DNA from: Gloeomargarita sp. SKYB120
Lineage (GTDB): Bacteria; Cyanobacteriota; Cyanobacteriia; Gloeomargaritales; Gloeomargaritaceae
Length of the DNA: 62,723 nt
Direction of reading: 5' to 3'
NCBI GenBank assembly: GCA_025062155.1
Contig: JANXAM010000009.1
Location: 12,091-74,813, forward strand
In this document: in pieces, positions 8,958 through 17,833 of the stretch
How positions within the stretch are numbered: position 1 is the stretch's first letter
Layout: every line of letters starts with the position of its first letter
The notes under the pieces: generated by a model
Told to the model about the DNA's origin: nothing
Database searches by the model: none
What the model saw: the letters and a program-made list of their open reading frames with translations, nothing else
Made by a program: the position numbers and the translations under genes

Positions 8958-9680
8958 ATGGATGCTGCTGAATTGCTCGCGCTCTACGCTCAGGGTGAAC
9001 GGGATTTTAGCCGCGCCAACCTCAGCGGTGTGGACCTGTCGGGGGCGGACTTGCGGGGGATTGACCTGACGGCGGCCAAACTGAGCGGCGCCTACCTGAC
9101 CAACACCAACCTGGAGGGGGCGATTTTGAACCAAGCCATCTTGCGGGAAACCGACCTGAGCGGCGCGTTTCTCAAGGGCGCGGGCTTGGTGATGGCCAAA
9201 CTCAGCGGCGCGATCCTGTGGCAGGCAGATTTGACCCAAGCCGATTTGGGGGGCGCTAACCTATGCACGGGGGACCTGAGCCATGCTCGCTTGGTGGAGG
9301 CGGACCTGAGCCGGGCGCTCCTGAGCGGCGCTAATCTAACCCAATCCGACCTGAGCCAGGCCAATCTGTGGGACGCGGACTTGAGCCGGGCTAACTTGCG
9401 GCAAGCGAATTTAACGGAAGCATCCCTGCGGGGCGCCGATCTCTCGCGGGCCGTTCTCCAGGGAGCGATTTTGAGCCGGGCGAAACTCTCAAGCTGCATT
9501 CTCAATGGGGCCAATTTGCGCCAGGCCAAGCTCGACGGCGCGAGTTTGATCCAGTGCGACCTGAGCAGCGCCAACCTCCGGGAAGCGGATTTGACGGGTG
9601 CAGACTTGACGGGCGCCATCTTCGACCGGGCGATTTTGGTGGACACCCGCTTGCCAGAAACGTCGGCGCTCCATGCGTGA
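8958..9680 (+). CDS. Pentapeptide-repeat protein
   Basis: A 240-residue protein made almost entirely of A(D/N)LSx pentapeptides (for example ANLSGVDLSGADLRG) from about residue 18 to 230. It should fold as a right-handed quadrilateral beta-helix. There is no signal peptide or membrane helix. The start MDAAELLALYAQGERDFSRANL matches the usual entry of such cyanobacterial proteins, so I prefer ATG 8958 over upstream codons at 8913. Function is unknown; some family members mimic DNA. The stop overlaps the yraN start by eight bases, implying translational coupling. Its repetitive DNA creates long spurious frames on the other strand. Confidence 0.9.
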   Translation: MDAAELLALYAQGERDFSRANLSGVDLSGADLRGIDLTAAKLSGAYLTNTNLEGAILNQAILRETDLSGAFLKGAGLVMAKLSGAILWQADLTQADLGGANLCTGDLSHARLVEADLSRALLSGANLTQSDLSQANLWDADLSRANLRQANLTEASLRGADLSRAVLQGAILSRAKLSSCILNGANLRQAKLDGASLIQCDLSSANLREADLTGADLTGAIFDRAILVDTRLPETSALHA

Positions 9681-10029
9681 TACCGGTGCGGCGGGCGAGA
9701 ACTGGTTGGCGGCTGCTTTGCAACAACGGGGCTGGCAAGTCGTGGCCCAGCGCTGGCGCTGCCCGTGGGGAGAACTGGATTTGGTGATGTGGGCCGGCGA
9801 TACGCTGGTATTTGTGGAGGTAAAAACCCGGCGGGACCGCAATTGGGACGCAGACGGCGCAGCGGCGGTTACACCCACCAAACAGGAACGGTTGCGGCAA
9901 GCGGCGGCGTTCTTTCTGAGCCAGCATCCCCAGTGGCAAAATGCACCCTGCCGGTTCGATGTAGCCTTAGTGCGGCGACGGGGACGGCATTACTCTCTCC
10001 AGGCTTACCTGCCAGGGGCCTTGTGCTAG
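9673..10029 (+). CDS. YraN family (UPF0102) endonuclease-like protein
   Basis: A 118-residue soluble protein. It shows the family motifs GENWLAAALQQRGWQVVAQRW, then GELDLVMWAGDTLVFVEVKTR (residues about 36-56), with the E-x-D and E-V-K acidic/lysine set typical of Holliday-junction resolvase and restriction-endonuclease folds. The biochemical role of the family is not settled. The gene starts within the last eight bases of the pentapeptide gene. The ribosomal protein genes rpmG and rpsR follow 53 bases later on the same strand. Confidence 0.85.
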   Translation: MRDTGAAGENWLAAALQQRGWQVVAQRWRCPWGELDLVMWAGDTLVFVEVKTRRDRNWDADGAAAVTPTKQERLRQAAAFFLSQHPQWQNAPCRFDVALVRRRGRHYSLQAYLPGALC

Positions 10030-10082
10030 GGTGGTGTTTGCGGTATGTTTGAAAAAGTCACCGTTTTTGAACTAGGGCGGCT

Positions 10083-10277
10083 ATGGCCAAGAGCAAGGGC
10101 GCGCGCTTGATTATCACCTTGGAGTGTACCGAGTGCCGCACGAATCCGAACAAGCGCTCAGCGGGGGTCTCTCGGTACACTACGACCAAGAATCGGCGCA
10201 ATACGACCGGGCGCCTGGAATTGAAAAAATACTGCCCCTATTGCAACAAGCACACTCTGCATCGGGAGACAAAGTAG
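10083..10277 (+). CDS. rpmG: 50S ribosomal protein L33
   Basis: A 64-residue protein of the large ribosomal subunit. The sequence [18 protein letters not shown], with [21 protein letters not shown] later, contains the four-cysteine zinc-ribbon pattern (C-x-x-C near 16-19 and C-x-x-C near 55-58) of the C+ form of L33. rpsR begins four bases after the stop. The rpmG-rpsR pair is conserved in cyanobacteria and chloroplast genomes. The ATG at 10083 is the only reasonable start. Confidence 0.97.
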   Translation: MAKSKGARLIITLECTECRTNPNKRSAGVSRYTTTKNRRNTTGRLELKKYCPYCNKHTLHRETK

Positions 10278-10280
10278 GCT

Positions 10281-10496
10281 ATGACGTTTTACCGGCGGCG
10301 GGTTTCTCCAATCAAGCCCAGCGATCCGATTGACTACAAGGACATTGACCTGCTGCGCAAGTTTATCAGCGAGCAGGGGAAGATTCTACCCCGGCGAGTG
10401 ACGGGTCTGACCGCCAAGCAGCAGCGGCAAGTCACGCGCGCCATCAAGCAAGCGCGGATTCTGGCTCTGTTACCGTTTGTCAACCGAGAAGGCTAG
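10281..10496 (+). CDS. rpsR: 30S ribosomal protein S18
   Basis: A 71-residue protein of the small subunit that binds S6 and 16S rRNA near the platform. It shows the family core [50 protein letters not shown]. Length is normal for cyanobacteria. It is co-transcribed with rpmG (three bases between stop and start). About 108 bases separate it from infC on the same strand; a weak CCCC/GGGG stem near 10541-10557 lies in that gap. Confidence 0.97.
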   Translation: MTFYRRRVSPIKPSDPIDYKDIDLLRKFISEQGKILPRRVTGLTAKQQRQVTRAIKQARILALLPFVNREG

Positions 10497-10604
10497 GGGG
10501 GTCGCTGTGGCCTGTGCTAAACTGGGGGCAACCCATGCCTCCCCGAAGCAAGGGGATACTCTTAAACGTTTGTTGCTGTCTGTTGTCGTCGGCTTGAGGG
10601 ATTC

Positions 10605-11150
10605 GTGACCGCTACTCCCCCGCCTAGGCATCCGAACCACCGCATGCTACCGAACATTAACGAACGGATTCGGTATCCCAAGATTCGCCTGATTGATGTG
10701 GACGGTACGCAACTGGGGATCATGTCGCCTCGGGAGGCATTGGCTTTGGCCCAGGAGCGGGAATTGGACTTGGTCCTGATCAGTGAGAAGGCGGACCCGC
10801 CCGTGTGCCGGATCATGGATTACGGCAAGTACAAGTTCCAGCAGGAAAAAAAGGCGCGTGAGGCCAAGAAAAAACAGCAGACGATAGAGGTCAAAGAAGT
10901 GAAAATGCGCTACAACATTGACGAGCACGATTACCAGGTGCGGGTGAACCAGGCGCGCCGGTTTTTGAAAGAGGGGGACAAGGTCAAGGTGACCATCACG
11001 TTCCGGGGACGGGAATCTCAGCACAGCGAGCTGGCGGAGGACTTACTCAAACGCCTGGCCACCGATTTGCAAGAGGTGGGGCAGGTACAGCAGGTGCCTC
11101 AAAAGGAGGGCCGCAATATGATTATGGTGCTCATGCCCAAAAAAGGCTAG
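10605..11150 (+). CDS. infC: Translation initiation factor IF-3
   Basis: A 181-residue factor that binds the 30S subunit and checks the initiator tRNA and start codon. The N-domain ([23 protein letters not shown]), the lysine-rich linker ([16 protein letters not shown]) and the C-domain ([35 protein letters not shown]) are all present. The likely start is GTG 10605 with GAGGG shortly upstream; ATG 10644 would give a protein beginning at the conserved domain. infC is often translated from a rare start codon for autoregulation, but no ATT lies in frame here. rpmI and rplT do not follow; purD converges five bases after the stop. Confidence 0.95.
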   Translation: MTATPPPRHPNHRMLPNINERIRYPKIRLIDVDGTQLGIMSPREALALAQERELDLVLISEKADPPVCRIMDYGKYKFQQEKKAREAKKKQQTIEVKEVKMRYNIDEHDYQVRVNQARRFLKEGDKVKVTITFRGRESQHSELAEDLLKRLATDLQEVGQVQQVPQKEGRNMIMVLMPKKG

Positions 11151-11154
11151 GGGT

Positions 11155-12435
11155 CTAGGCTCGCCGCAAGCGCCAGCCAATGTCGTCTCGGTAGTAGCAG
11201 TCGGTGAAGCTAATGTGTTTTACGGCGCCGTAGGCTTGGGCCAGTGCCGCCTCGAGGGTAGGGCCGTAGCCTGTGACGCTGAGGACCCGTCCCCCATCGG
11301 TGAAAATCTGGTTGCGCTCCCGGCGGGTGCCACTGTGGAAGACCAGCGCGCCGGTGGCTTCCGCTAAATCCAAGCCGCGCACCGGATAGCCCTTGACGAA
11401 TTCGCCGGGATATCCGCCCGAGGCCAGCACTACCGTCGCGGTATAGCCGGGTTTCCAGACGGGAGGAGGCACCTCGGCCAGCCGTCCCTGGGCGCAGGCC
11501 ACCGCCAGCTCCAGCAGGCAGGAGTCCAACAGGGGTAGGATGGCTTGGGTCTCGGGGTCGCCAAAGCGGCAGTTAAATTCCACCACTACAGGGTCGCCCG
11601 CTGGGGTGACCATCAATCCCGCGTAGATCACGCCTCGGTAGTCAATGCCGCGCCGCTGCAACCCCGCCAGTAGGGGCTGAAAAATCTCCCGCTCTACCCG
11701 TTGCTGGAGCGCGGTCGTCATCCAGGGCACTGGCGCACAGGCTCCCATTCCCCCCGTGTTCGGCCCGGTGTCGCCCACGCCCACCCGCTTATAGTCTTGG
11801 GCCGGGAGCAACGGGTAGAGGGTTTTGCCATCCGTCAGCGCTAGGATGGAGACCTCCTCCCCTGGCAAAAACGTCTCCACCAGAACCTGCTGGCCAGCAG
11901 CGCCAAACTTGCCCTCCACCAGAGCCGCCTGCACCGCCTGCACCGCCTCCGCGTGGGTTTGGGCCACCGTTACGCCCTTGCCCGCCGCTAGGCCATCCAC
12001 CTTCACCACGACCGGCAGAGGTTGCTGCTCAATGTAGGCTTGGGCTGGAGCCACCTCCCGGAACACTTGGGCGGGGGCGGTGGGAATCCCCTCGGCTTGC
12101 ATCAGGGTCTTGGCCCACACCTTGCTGGCTTCCAATTGGGCGCCGGCTCGGCCGGGTCCCAACACCAGCAGCCCCTGTTCCCGCAGGTGGTCTGCTAGCC
12201 CTAAGGCCAAGGGGGCCTCTGGTCCTACCACCACCAGCTGCACTCCCTGCACCAGGGCAAACCGGCCAATGCCCTCCAGGTCCACCGGCAGCATCGGCAT
12301 ATTCACACATTTGGGGTGGGTTGCCGTCCCCCCATTGCCTGGCACGCAGAACACCTTGGTCACCTGGGAAGACTGGGCCAGCTTCCAAGCTAGCGCGTGT
12401 TCCCGTCCGCCGCTTCCCACTACTAGCACCCTCAT
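11155..12435 (-). CDS. purD: Phosphoribosylamine-glycine ligase
   Basis: GARS joins glycine to phosphoribosylamine with ATP in the second step of purine synthesis. The 426-residue protein begins MRVLVVGSGGREHALAWKLAQ and shows the ATP-grasp features PVVVKVDGLAAGKGV, NTGGMGACAP and EFNCRFGDPETQ. The frame is open upstream for another 66 codons, but the GSGGREHA motif fixes the start at ATG 12435. That start overlaps the stop of the upstream methyltransferase gene by four bases (ATGA), so the two are translationally coupled. Confidence 0.96.
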   Translation of the reverse strand: MRVLVVGSGGREHALAWKLAQSSQVTKVFCVPGNGGTATHPKCVNMPMLPVDLEGIGRFALVQGVQLVVVGPEAPLALGLADHLREQGLLVLGPGRAGAQLEASKVWAKTLMQAEGIPTAPAQVFREVAPAQAYIEQQPLPVVVKVDGLAAGKGVTVAQTHAEAVQAVQAALVEGKFGAAGQQVLVETFLPGEEVSILALTDGKTLYPLLPAQDYKRVGVGDTGPNTGGMGACAPVPWMTTALQQRVEREIFQPLLAGLQRRGIDYRGVIYAGLMVTPAGDPVVVEFNCRFGDPETQAILPLLDSCLLELAVACAQGRLAEVPPPVWKPGYTATVVLASGGYPGEFVKGYPVRGLDLAEATGALVFHSGTRRERNQIFTDGGRVLSVTGYGPTLEAALAQAYGAVKHISFTDCYYRDDIGWRLRRA

Positions 12436-13097
12436 GGCCGTTTCCACGCAAGGGTCAACCCGTCCGCCAGCGGCAGCATACTCAGCACCACCCGCTCGTC
12501 CTGATAAACCCGGCGATTGAAGGCGCGTATTGCCTCTGTAGCGGCATCCTGGGCTTGGGGGTCCACCACCCGCCCGCCCCACAACACATTGTCCACCAGC
12601 AGCAGACCCCCTGGTCGCAGCAGGGCTAGGCACTGTTCGTAGTAGGTCAGGTAATTCTCCTTGTCGGCGTCAATGAAGGCAAAGTCGTACTGTCCGGCTT
12701 GTCCCTGGGCTAGCAGTGCCGCCAGCGTATCCTTGGCTGGGGCCAAGCGCAGGTCAATTTTGGCGGCCACCCCGGCTTTTTCCCAGTAGCGACGGGCAAT
12801 TTGAGTGGTTTCTGGGTTGATGTCGCAGGCCAGCAAGTACCCGTCCGCCGGCAGGGCCAGGGCCACCACTAGGCTGCTGTAGCCGGTGAACACTCCAATT
12901 TCAATAGCGCGCCGCACGCCCATCGCCTGCACCAGCAACGCCATAAACTGGCCCTGTTCAGGGGCAATCTGCATCGCCGCGCCTGGTAACCCCTGGGTCT
13001 CTGCGCGCAGTTGTTGCAACAGGGGCGGTTCCCGCAGCGAATGCGCCAGTAGATAGGCGTGGAGGTCTGGTGTCAGGGGGAGGGTCTGCAGTGACAC
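12432..13097 (-). CDS. SAM-dependent O-methyltransferase (caffeoyl-CoA OMT type)
   Basis: A 221-residue class I methyltransferase. AIEIGVFTGYSSLVVALALP (about residues 60-79) is the glycine-rich SAM loop. YLLACDINPE and FAFIDADKENYLTYYE are motifs II/III, with the metal-ligand aspartate of the cation-dependent OMT-3 family, and LLVDNVLWGGRV is the conserved strand. The substrate is not evident from sequence. I place the start at GTG 13097 (VSLQTLPLTPDLHAYLL) because the sequence further upstream is not protein-like. A glycosyltransferase gene diverges 84 bases away; purD overlaps downstream. Confidence 0.85.
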   Translation of the reverse strand: MSLQTLPLTPDLHAYLLAHSLREPPLLQQLRAETQGLPGAAMQIAPEQGQFMALLVQAMGVRRAIEIGVFTGYSSLVVALALPADGYLLACDINPETTQIARRYWEKAGVAAKIDLRLAPAKDTLAALLAQGQAGQYDFAFIDADKENYLTYYEQCLALLRPGGLLLVDNVLWGGRVVDPQAQDAATEAIRAFNRRVYQDERVVLSMLPLADGLTLAWKRP

Positions 13098-13180
13098 AGG
13101 TCCGTCGTAACAAACATTCTTTCTCCCATCATGCCAGTTTTCTGTACAGTGGGGAAACAGTGCAGGCCTGGAGCGGTAGG

Positions 13181-14182
13181 ATGCGGACGTTGTACTTTCT
13201 GGTTCCCGGCACCGGCAAGCCTTATCACTGCGGCGGTCTTTGGGCGGAATTACGCACCCTGGAATTGGCACAATCCCTGGGTCCAGCGGCGCTGGTGACT
13301 TACCGCCAACGCGAACCCGGCCACCTGTTTCTGGCTGACCTGCTGAAACAACCCCCAGCAGACGGGATCTTCGTGGTCAGTTGGGGGTTTCACGTGCCGC
13401 GCCTGTTAGGGCGACTGCGGGCCTATCCGGTGGTTTATCACGCCCACAGCGTCGGTTATGGGTTTCGGATACCGCCTGGCGTGCCCATTGTCACGGTCAG
13501 CCGCCACAGCCTGGGATATTGGGGGCAAAGGGCACCCCACGCTCCCATCTACTACCTGCCCAACGTGCTCAGCGACGAGTTCACCAACCGCCACCAGCCC
13601 CGCGATATTGACGTGCTGATCCTGGCGCGCAAGTCCTCGACCTACCTACTCCGGCAACTGGCTCCCCAACTTCGCCAGCATTGCCGCGTGGAAGTCATTG
13701 ATTGGTTTGTCCCGAGCCTGGCGGACTGGTTTAACCGCAGCCGGGTCTATCTGTACGACTCAGCCGCCTACTGGGCAGTGCAGGGTGTGAGTGAAGGATT
13801 CGGGTTGCAACCGTTGGAGGCGCTCGCTTGCGGTTGTTACGTGTTTTCCAGCGTCAACGGCGGCTTGGCCGATTATCTCGACCCGGGCGCCAACTGCGAG
13901 CAAATCGGCTGTTACGACACGGGTTACGACGTCCAGCGCATCCTGCGGGTTTTGCGGGAACCACCGCCGCCGCTGCCCCCCGAGTGCCTGGCCGAGTACC
14001 GCGCCCCGCAGGTCCGCCGCAAGCTGCAACGGATTTGGCAAGCCCTAGAGGACTTCTTCGACTACCGGCAGCAGCACCCTACCGGCGACATTGCCCCCCT
14101 CACGCCGCTACGTCTCTGGCGACAACGATGGCAGCACTGGGGCCGCCGAGCCAGGCAACTGTTAAAAAAATGGTCGAGATGA
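13181..14182 (+). CDS. Group 1 family glycosyltransferase
   Basis: A 333-residue GT-B type protein starting at ATG 13181 (MRTLYFLVPGTGKPYHCGG). YPVVYHAHSVGYG lies in the N-domain. The C-domain carries GVSEGFGLQPLEALACGCYVFSSVNGGLADYL, the E-x7-E nucleotide-sugar binding signature of family GT4-like enzymes. The C-terminal 40 residues are rich in Arg and Trp. Donor and acceptor are unknown; polysaccharide or cell-surface glycan synthesis is the usual role. It stands alone, divergent from the O-methyltransferase gene. Confidence 0.85.
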   Translation: MRTLYFLVPGTGKPYHCGGLWAELRTLELAQSLGPAALVTYRQREPGHLFLADLLKQPPADGIFVVSWGFHVPRLLGRLRAYPVVYHAHSVGYGFRIPPGVPIVTVSRHSLGYWGQRAPHAPIYYLPNVLSDEFTNRHQPRDIDVLILARKSSTYLLRQLAPQLRQHCRVEVIDWFVPSLADWFNRSRVYLYDSAAYWAVQGVSEGFGLQPLEALACGCYVFSSVNGGLADYLDPGANCEQIGCYDTGYDVQRILRVLREPPPPLPPECLAEYRAPQVRRKLQRIWQALEDFFDYRQQHPTGDIAPLTPLRLWRQRWQHWGRRARQLLKKWSR

Positions 14183-14241
14183 GAAACTAGCCGGCCCGGG
14201 TTCGCTAAGGTGAAAAGGGGGAGTTTGTGGGAGAAGCGCCG

Positions 14242-14373
14242 ATGAACGAAATGAACCAGGGACCGATGCGGTTTGACAATGCCGATGACCCCGTGGTTGT
14301 ATTAACCAGCGGATTGCTTATCCTAAGCGGCGTAGCAGCGCTAGTGCTCTTGGCCCTGAAATACGCCTACTAG
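14242..14373 (+). CDS. 43-residue single-pass membrane protein, unrecognised
   Basis: A small open frame from ATG 14242 to TAG 14373. The first 19 residues are polar (MNEMNQGPMRFDNADDPVV). A hydrophobic helix follows (VLTSGLLILSGVAALVLLAL) and the protein ends in KYAY. GGGAG lies about eight bases before the ATG. Codon use is like the neighbours and the frame fits neatly between flanking genes, with a four-base convergent overlap with pspA. The size and layout recall small photosystem or cytochrome b6f subunits, but I do not recognise it as any named one. Function unknown. Confidence 0.65.
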   Translation: MNEMNQGPMRFDNADDPVVVLTSGLLILSGVAALVLLALKYAY

Positions 14374-15098
14374 GATGGTTCCAACTCGCTCTGCTGCACG
14401 GACTGGGGCAAGGGTTGGGGTGACGCGCTGGGGCTGGGTAACATCCCCATTTGCGCCTTAAGGGCCAGCAACTCGGCGTCTAAGTCGGTATTTCCCTCCA
14501 GCGCCTTGAACTGCTCCTCCAGCGTGTCCGCAGCCAATTCTCCCGCCACCTGTGCCCGTGCCTCCTGGGTGAGCACTTTTTCTTCCATCCGCTCGAAGGC
14601 CGCCATGGCGCCGCTAGTTCCCACTTTGCCCAGGGCTTGATTCACCTGTTCTGTCGCCTTGGCCGCCCGCAGTCGCGCTTTGAGCATGTCCTTCTTGGTA
14701 CGGGCCTCGGCGATTTTGCTCTCCAGGGCCGTCATCTGGCGACGCAGGTTCTCCAACTGCACCGACTGCTGGTCCAACTGGGTCTTCAGGGCCGCCGCCG
14801 TGTCTGCATAGCTCTTGCGCCGGGCCAGGGCTTGTTTCGCCAGTTCCTCCTCCCCTTTCTGGAGAGCCAACTGGGCCTTGCGATACCACTCCTCCGCCAG
14901 AGCCAGATTCTGGTTGTACTGCTGCTCAACCCGTTTGTGGGCGGCCATCGCCTGCGCCACCGCCTGCCGCAATTGCACCTGGTCCTCCTGCATATCGAGC
15001 AGGGCTTGGTCCAGGATTTTTTCTGGGTCTTCAGCGGCGCTGATGGCGGCGTTTAAATTGGCGCGCAACAACCGGCTCAAACGGTCAAACAAACCCAT
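14370..15098 (-). CDS. PspA/IM30 (Vipp1) family membrane-remodelling protein
   Basis: A 242-residue ESCRT-III-like protein that should be nearly all helical. The start MGLFDRLSRLLRANLNAAISAAEDPEKILDQALLDMQ is the classic amphipathic helix and helix 1 of PspA/Vipp1, which bind and reshape membranes; in cyanobacteria the group maintains thylakoids. Long coiled-coil segments follow (about 25-200). The last 20 residues are a Pro/Ser/Gln tail (PSPSASPQPLPQS). I cannot tell whether this is the Vipp1 or the PspA paralogue. ATG 15098 is preferred over GTG 15116 by family alignment. Confidence 0.9.
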   Translation of the reverse strand: MGLFDRLSRLLRANLNAAISAAEDPEKILDQALLDMQEDQVQLRQAVAQAMAAHKRVEQQYNQNLALAEEWYRKAQLALQKGEEELAKQALARRKSYADTAAALKTQLDQQSVQLENLRRQMTALESKIAEARTKKDMLKARLRAAKATEQVNQALGKVGTSGAMAAFERMEEKVLTQEARAQVAGELAADTLEEQFKALEGNTDLDAELLALKAQMGMLPSPSASPQPLPQSVQQSELEPS

Positions 15099-15137
15099 AA
15101 CCCTGTCCCCCGGCAACTGACAAGCCTATTATAGCGA

Positions 15138-16214
15138 CTAGTAAACCATCCCCCGTTGCGCCTCCATATCCACCGGTCGCATCAGGTACAACCGCAGCAG
15201 GTTGACCACAATCCGCACTATATATGGCAACTGGCGCAACCGTTTCCACCACAGCGGCCCTCGGCCTTCACCGATACGAGCAATCCGCAGATGGTCCCGC
15301 GCGCAGGCATCCATTAACTTCTCAAAATCGGGATGGTCCACATTCAACACCACCGGAAACACCCGCCCCGCCGTCCAGTTCGTCTTGCGGATCACGTGCA
15401 GGTCGTAGTCGCGGGCATTGAGGCCAATGGCTTCGTAGAACTTGGCCCGCTGGTGGTCATTTAAATACATCGTGGCAAACACCGACAGCAGGAAAAACCG
15501 GCACCACAACCGCGCCTTCCAGTCGTTCAAAAACTGGGGATTGGCCCGCAAAATCGCGTCAAAGAAATCTCCATGGCGGTTCTCGTCCTGGCACCAGCTT
15601 TCAAAAAACTTGAAGATGGGATAAATCCGGTGTTCTGGATGCTTTTCTAGATGCCGGTAAATCGTGATGTAGCGCCAGTAACCAATTTTTTCCGATAGAT
15701 AAGTGGCGTAAAAGATAAACTTCGGCGCAAAGTAGGTGTATTTGCGGTGACTGGTGAGAAACCCTAGATCCAAGCTCAGGCCAAAATCCGCCATTGCCTT
15801 GTTCAAGAAACCCGCGTGGCGCGCCTCATCCCGCGACATCAAACTGAAGCATTCCGCCAGCACCGGGTTACGGTCTTTGAGCCGGCGCGACAGTTCTTTG
15901 TACAGGAGAAAACCAGAGAACTCTGCTGTGCAGGAGCGCTCCAGAAATTCGATAAATAGGCGCCGCGTTTCCCCGTCAATGTGGTCCCAGGACCGGTTAA
16001 ACTCCTCATCCCGCACAAAGTGATAGCGGTTGTAATCCGCCCGAAACTCGCTTAGGATGGCCCGCAGCTCTGCTTCATTGGCCCGGATGTCCATCGCCGC
16101 CATCGCCTCAAAGTCCGTGGTGTAAAACCGAGGCGTGAGAATCGTCTCTTTCGCAGGCGCCTTGATCCCGGGTCGCAATTCCGCCAAGGTCTGAGCTGAA
16201 GGCGTCGTCACCAT
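15138..16214 (-). CDS. acsF: Mg-protoporphyrin IX monomethyl ester (oxidative) cyclase
   Basis: AcsF is the membrane-associated di-iron oxygenase that closes the isocyclic ring E of chlorophyll, using O2. The 358-residue sequence carries both E-x-x-H iron-binding helices: [15 protein letters not shown] with [15 protein letters not shown], and [29 protein letters not shown] is the family's N-terminal signature. The substrate comes from ChlM, whose gene is at 21767-22480. It lies 39 bases downstream of pspA's start on the same strand and is divergent from txlA. No second cyclase subunit (Ycf54) was seen here. Confidence 0.97.
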   Translation of the reverse strand: MVTTPSAQTLAELRPGIKAPAKETILTPRFYTTDFEAMAAMDIRANEAELRAILSEFRADYNRYHFVRDEEFNRSWDHIDGETRRLFIEFLERSCTAEFSGFLLYKELSRRLKDRNPVLAECFSLMSRDEARHAGFLNKAMADFGLSLDLGFLTSHRKYTYFAPKFIFYATYLSEKIGYWRYITIYRHLEKHPEHRIYPIFKFFESWCQDENRHGDFFDAILRANPQFLNDWKARLWCRFFLLSVFATMYLNDHQRAKFYEAIGLNARDYDLHVIRKTNWTAGRVFPVVLNVDHPDFEKLMDACARDHLRIARIGEGRGPLWWKRLRQLPYIVRIVVNLLRLYLMRPVDMEAQRGMVY

Positions 16215-16306
16215 ACCGCGTTACCTAGAACCACTCATCTGCCTAGTATGGTATCGCGAACCACCCCCCGCCCAGGAAGCGTTACATTTCTTGATAGACT
16301 GGAGGG

Positions 16307-16846
16307 GTGAGTCCGAGTTGGCGATATATGGTGCGGTGGGTGTTGGCGGTCGCAGCCGTACTGCTAGCGAGTGTCCTGTTCTGGGCTATGCGGGGACAGC
16401 AGGCGGCGGTTTCCCTGGCTACGCTGGCTGCCCAATCGGTTCCCCTGGAGGTGGCCCTGGCCAATGACCGGCCCACGATGATCGAGTTCTACGCCGATTG
16501 GTGCCAGACCTGCCAGCAGATGGCCAAGGAGGTACAGGCGTTGGAGACCCAGTACCGCGAGCAGGTGAACTTTGTCTTCCTGAACGTGGATAATCCCCGC
16601 TGGCTTCCCGAGCTATTGCAGTACGAAGTAGAGGGCGTGCCGCGCTTTATTTTTCTCGACCGAGAGAACCACGTGGTCGGAGATGCGGTCGGTTTGCAAC
16701 CCTTGACCGTCATGAACGCGAACCTATCCGCCCTGGTCCAGCATCAACCCTTGCCCTTTGTGCGCGCCGGCCATGTGTCCCCCCTGAACCCCTCAGCGCC
16801 CAAGCCAGTAGTAGAACCCCTAACCCATGGGATGCCCGTTCAGTAG
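16307..16846 (+). CDS. txlA: Membrane-anchored thioredoxin-like protein (TxlA/HCF164 type)
   Basis: A 179-residue protein with an N-terminal membrane anchor (about residues 9-27) followed by a thioredoxin fold. FYADWCQTCQQMAKEV places the redox pair at C66 and C69. VEGVPRFIFLDRENHVVGDAVGLQP contains the cis-Pro. The organisation matches cyanobacterial TxlA and chloroplast HCF164, which reduce lumenal targets during cytochrome b6f or c-type cytochrome assembly. The start is GTG 16307 beside GGAGG; ATG 16328 is an alternative. It is divergent from acsF. Confidence 0.85.
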   Translation: MSPSWRYMVRWVLAVAAVLLASVLFWAMRGQQAAVSLATLAAQSVPLEVALANDRPTMIEFYADWCQTCQQMAKEVQALETQYREQVNFVFLNVDNPRWLPELLQYEVEGVPRFIFLDRENHVVGDAVGLQPLTVMNANLSALVQHQPLPFVRAGHVSPLNPSAPKPVVEPLTHGMPVQ

Positions 16847-16863
16847 GGAAGACACACCCCACG

Positions 16864-17562
16864 TCAAATGAACAGATGACTTTCCGGTTGAATGTTCACC
16901 TCCATCGGCACAGCAGCCGGCTCCATTTGCAGGGCATAAACAATCGCATCGGCGGCGGTTTCAGGCCGGAGCATTTTACTGCGGTCCACCTTGAGCGTAA
17001 TGTTGTCCCAAAAGGGGGTATCCACACCGCCAAAGTAAAACAGAGTGACTTTGATGTTGTAGCGGCGCAGTTCGTCTGCTAGGACTTTACTGAAGCCGAC
17101 CGCCCCAAACTTGGACGCACAGTAGGCCGCCGCCAACGGCATGGTGTGTTTGCCCAAAATACCAATCACGTTGCAAATGTGACCGGAGCGTTGGGTTTTC
17201 ATCACCTGGGCGGCTGCCTGCATTGCATAGAAATTCCCTTGCAAATTCACCGCCAATTGACTTGCCAAATCCTCCGGCGTTAGCTTGTCCCAAGACTTAA
17301 ATACACCCGCTCCCGCTGCATTCACCAGTACGTCAATCCGGCCAAAGGTGTGAACAGCTTGGGACATGAGTTGCTCTACCTGGACCGGCACCGTAATGTC
17401 GGTGGGAATGCACAAGGCTCCTGGCACCCCTAGCGCCTGCAACCGTTCGCTGTGTCGCGCCGCCAGCACCAACTTGGCGCCCAGGGGCTGCAACCGCTGC
17501 ACAACCGCCCGACCAATTCCCCCAGTTGCTCCGACAACCACTACAACCTTGCCCTGTAGCAT
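16864..17562 (-). CDS. Short-chain dehydrogenase/reductase (classical SDR)
   Basis: A 232-residue NAD(P)-dependent oxidoreductase. GKVVVVVGATGGIG near the N-terminus is the TGxxxGxG cofactor loop; VLVNAAGAGVF is the NNAG-like motif. A Ser (CNVIGILG region) and YCASK supply the catalytic Tyr and Lys. The substrate cannot be read from sequence; many cyanobacteria have such an enzyme with the C-terminal stretch FYFGGVDTPFWDN. I prefer ATG 17562 (MLQGKVVVV) over a codon nine residues upstream. It converges with txlA (17 bases between the stops). Confidence 0.85.
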   Translation of the reverse strand: MLQGKVVVVVGATGGIGRAVVQRLQPLGAKLVLAARHSERLQALGVPGALCIPTDITVPVQVEQLMSQAVHTFGRIDVLVNAAGAGVFKSWDKLTPEDLASQLAVNLQGNFYAMQAAAQVMKTQRSGHICNVIGILGKHTMPLAAAYCASKFGAVGFSKVLADELRRYNIKVTLFYFGGVDTPFWDNITLKVDRSKMLRPETAADAIVYALQMEPAAVPMEVNIQPESHLFI

Positions 17563-17762
17563 TGTTACATTTCTTAAAACTTCTCCCACTATAGCAAACC
17601 GCTGAGCGTGTTACAACGATTAGCATTCCTCGGGCGTGGCCGGCAATCGATGCGCGGACCCTGGTGTTCCTGCTGAGCAGGAAGGTGGTTAAAAAACGGA
17701 TATTTGCGCGGCTGTTGTAGGGATTGGTCTGCCGTAGCTGGCATCCGCTGGCGTCATTGTCC

Positions 17763-17823
17763 CATAGCCAAGCCATCTCCGCTTGTCATGCCTTGGGGTC
17801 GCAGGGCGTAGCCCCGTCTTTTA
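17763..17823 (-). mobile_element. Partial copy of the about 103-bp TATAGC MITE
   Basis: The run CATAGCCAAGCCATCT, followed by a G-rich core (TTGGGGTCGCAGGGCG), aligns with the reverse complement of the MITE copies at 59820-59922 and 24073-24177 over about 60 bases. The first base of the TA target is mutated (CATAGC for TATAGC) and the other end is missing or unrecognisable before the response-regulator stop codon. It sits in the gap between that gene and the SDR gene. The rest of the gap (17563-17762) holds only an unexplained 17-base palindrome at 17667-17683 (TTCCTGCT-G-AGCAGGAA). Confidence 0.55.
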
Positions 17824-17833
17824 CCCACTTGCG

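Noticed and set aside
9092..9646. Long basic open frame on the minus strand
   Set aside because: It is the antisense of the repetitive pentapeptide gene; the RSAPLKSA-like text is a mirror of the AxLSx repeats, with no start signal.
10497..10604. infC leader as an autoregulatory structure
   Set aside because: Only a weak CCCC/GGGG stem is visible and there is no in-frame ATT start; not enough to call.
16281..17575. Shared 12-mer GTTACATTTCTT upstream of txlA and in the SDR leader, considered as an RpaB/HLR1 half-site
   Set aside because: Identical 12-mers are expected by chance many times in 62 kb, the orientation differs, and the second half of the HLR1 motif is absent.
17667..17683. 17-base palindrome TTCCTGCT-G-AGCAGGAA
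   Set aside because: Loop of one base and no U-tract on either strand make a terminator unlikely; no second copy was seen, so it is only noted.
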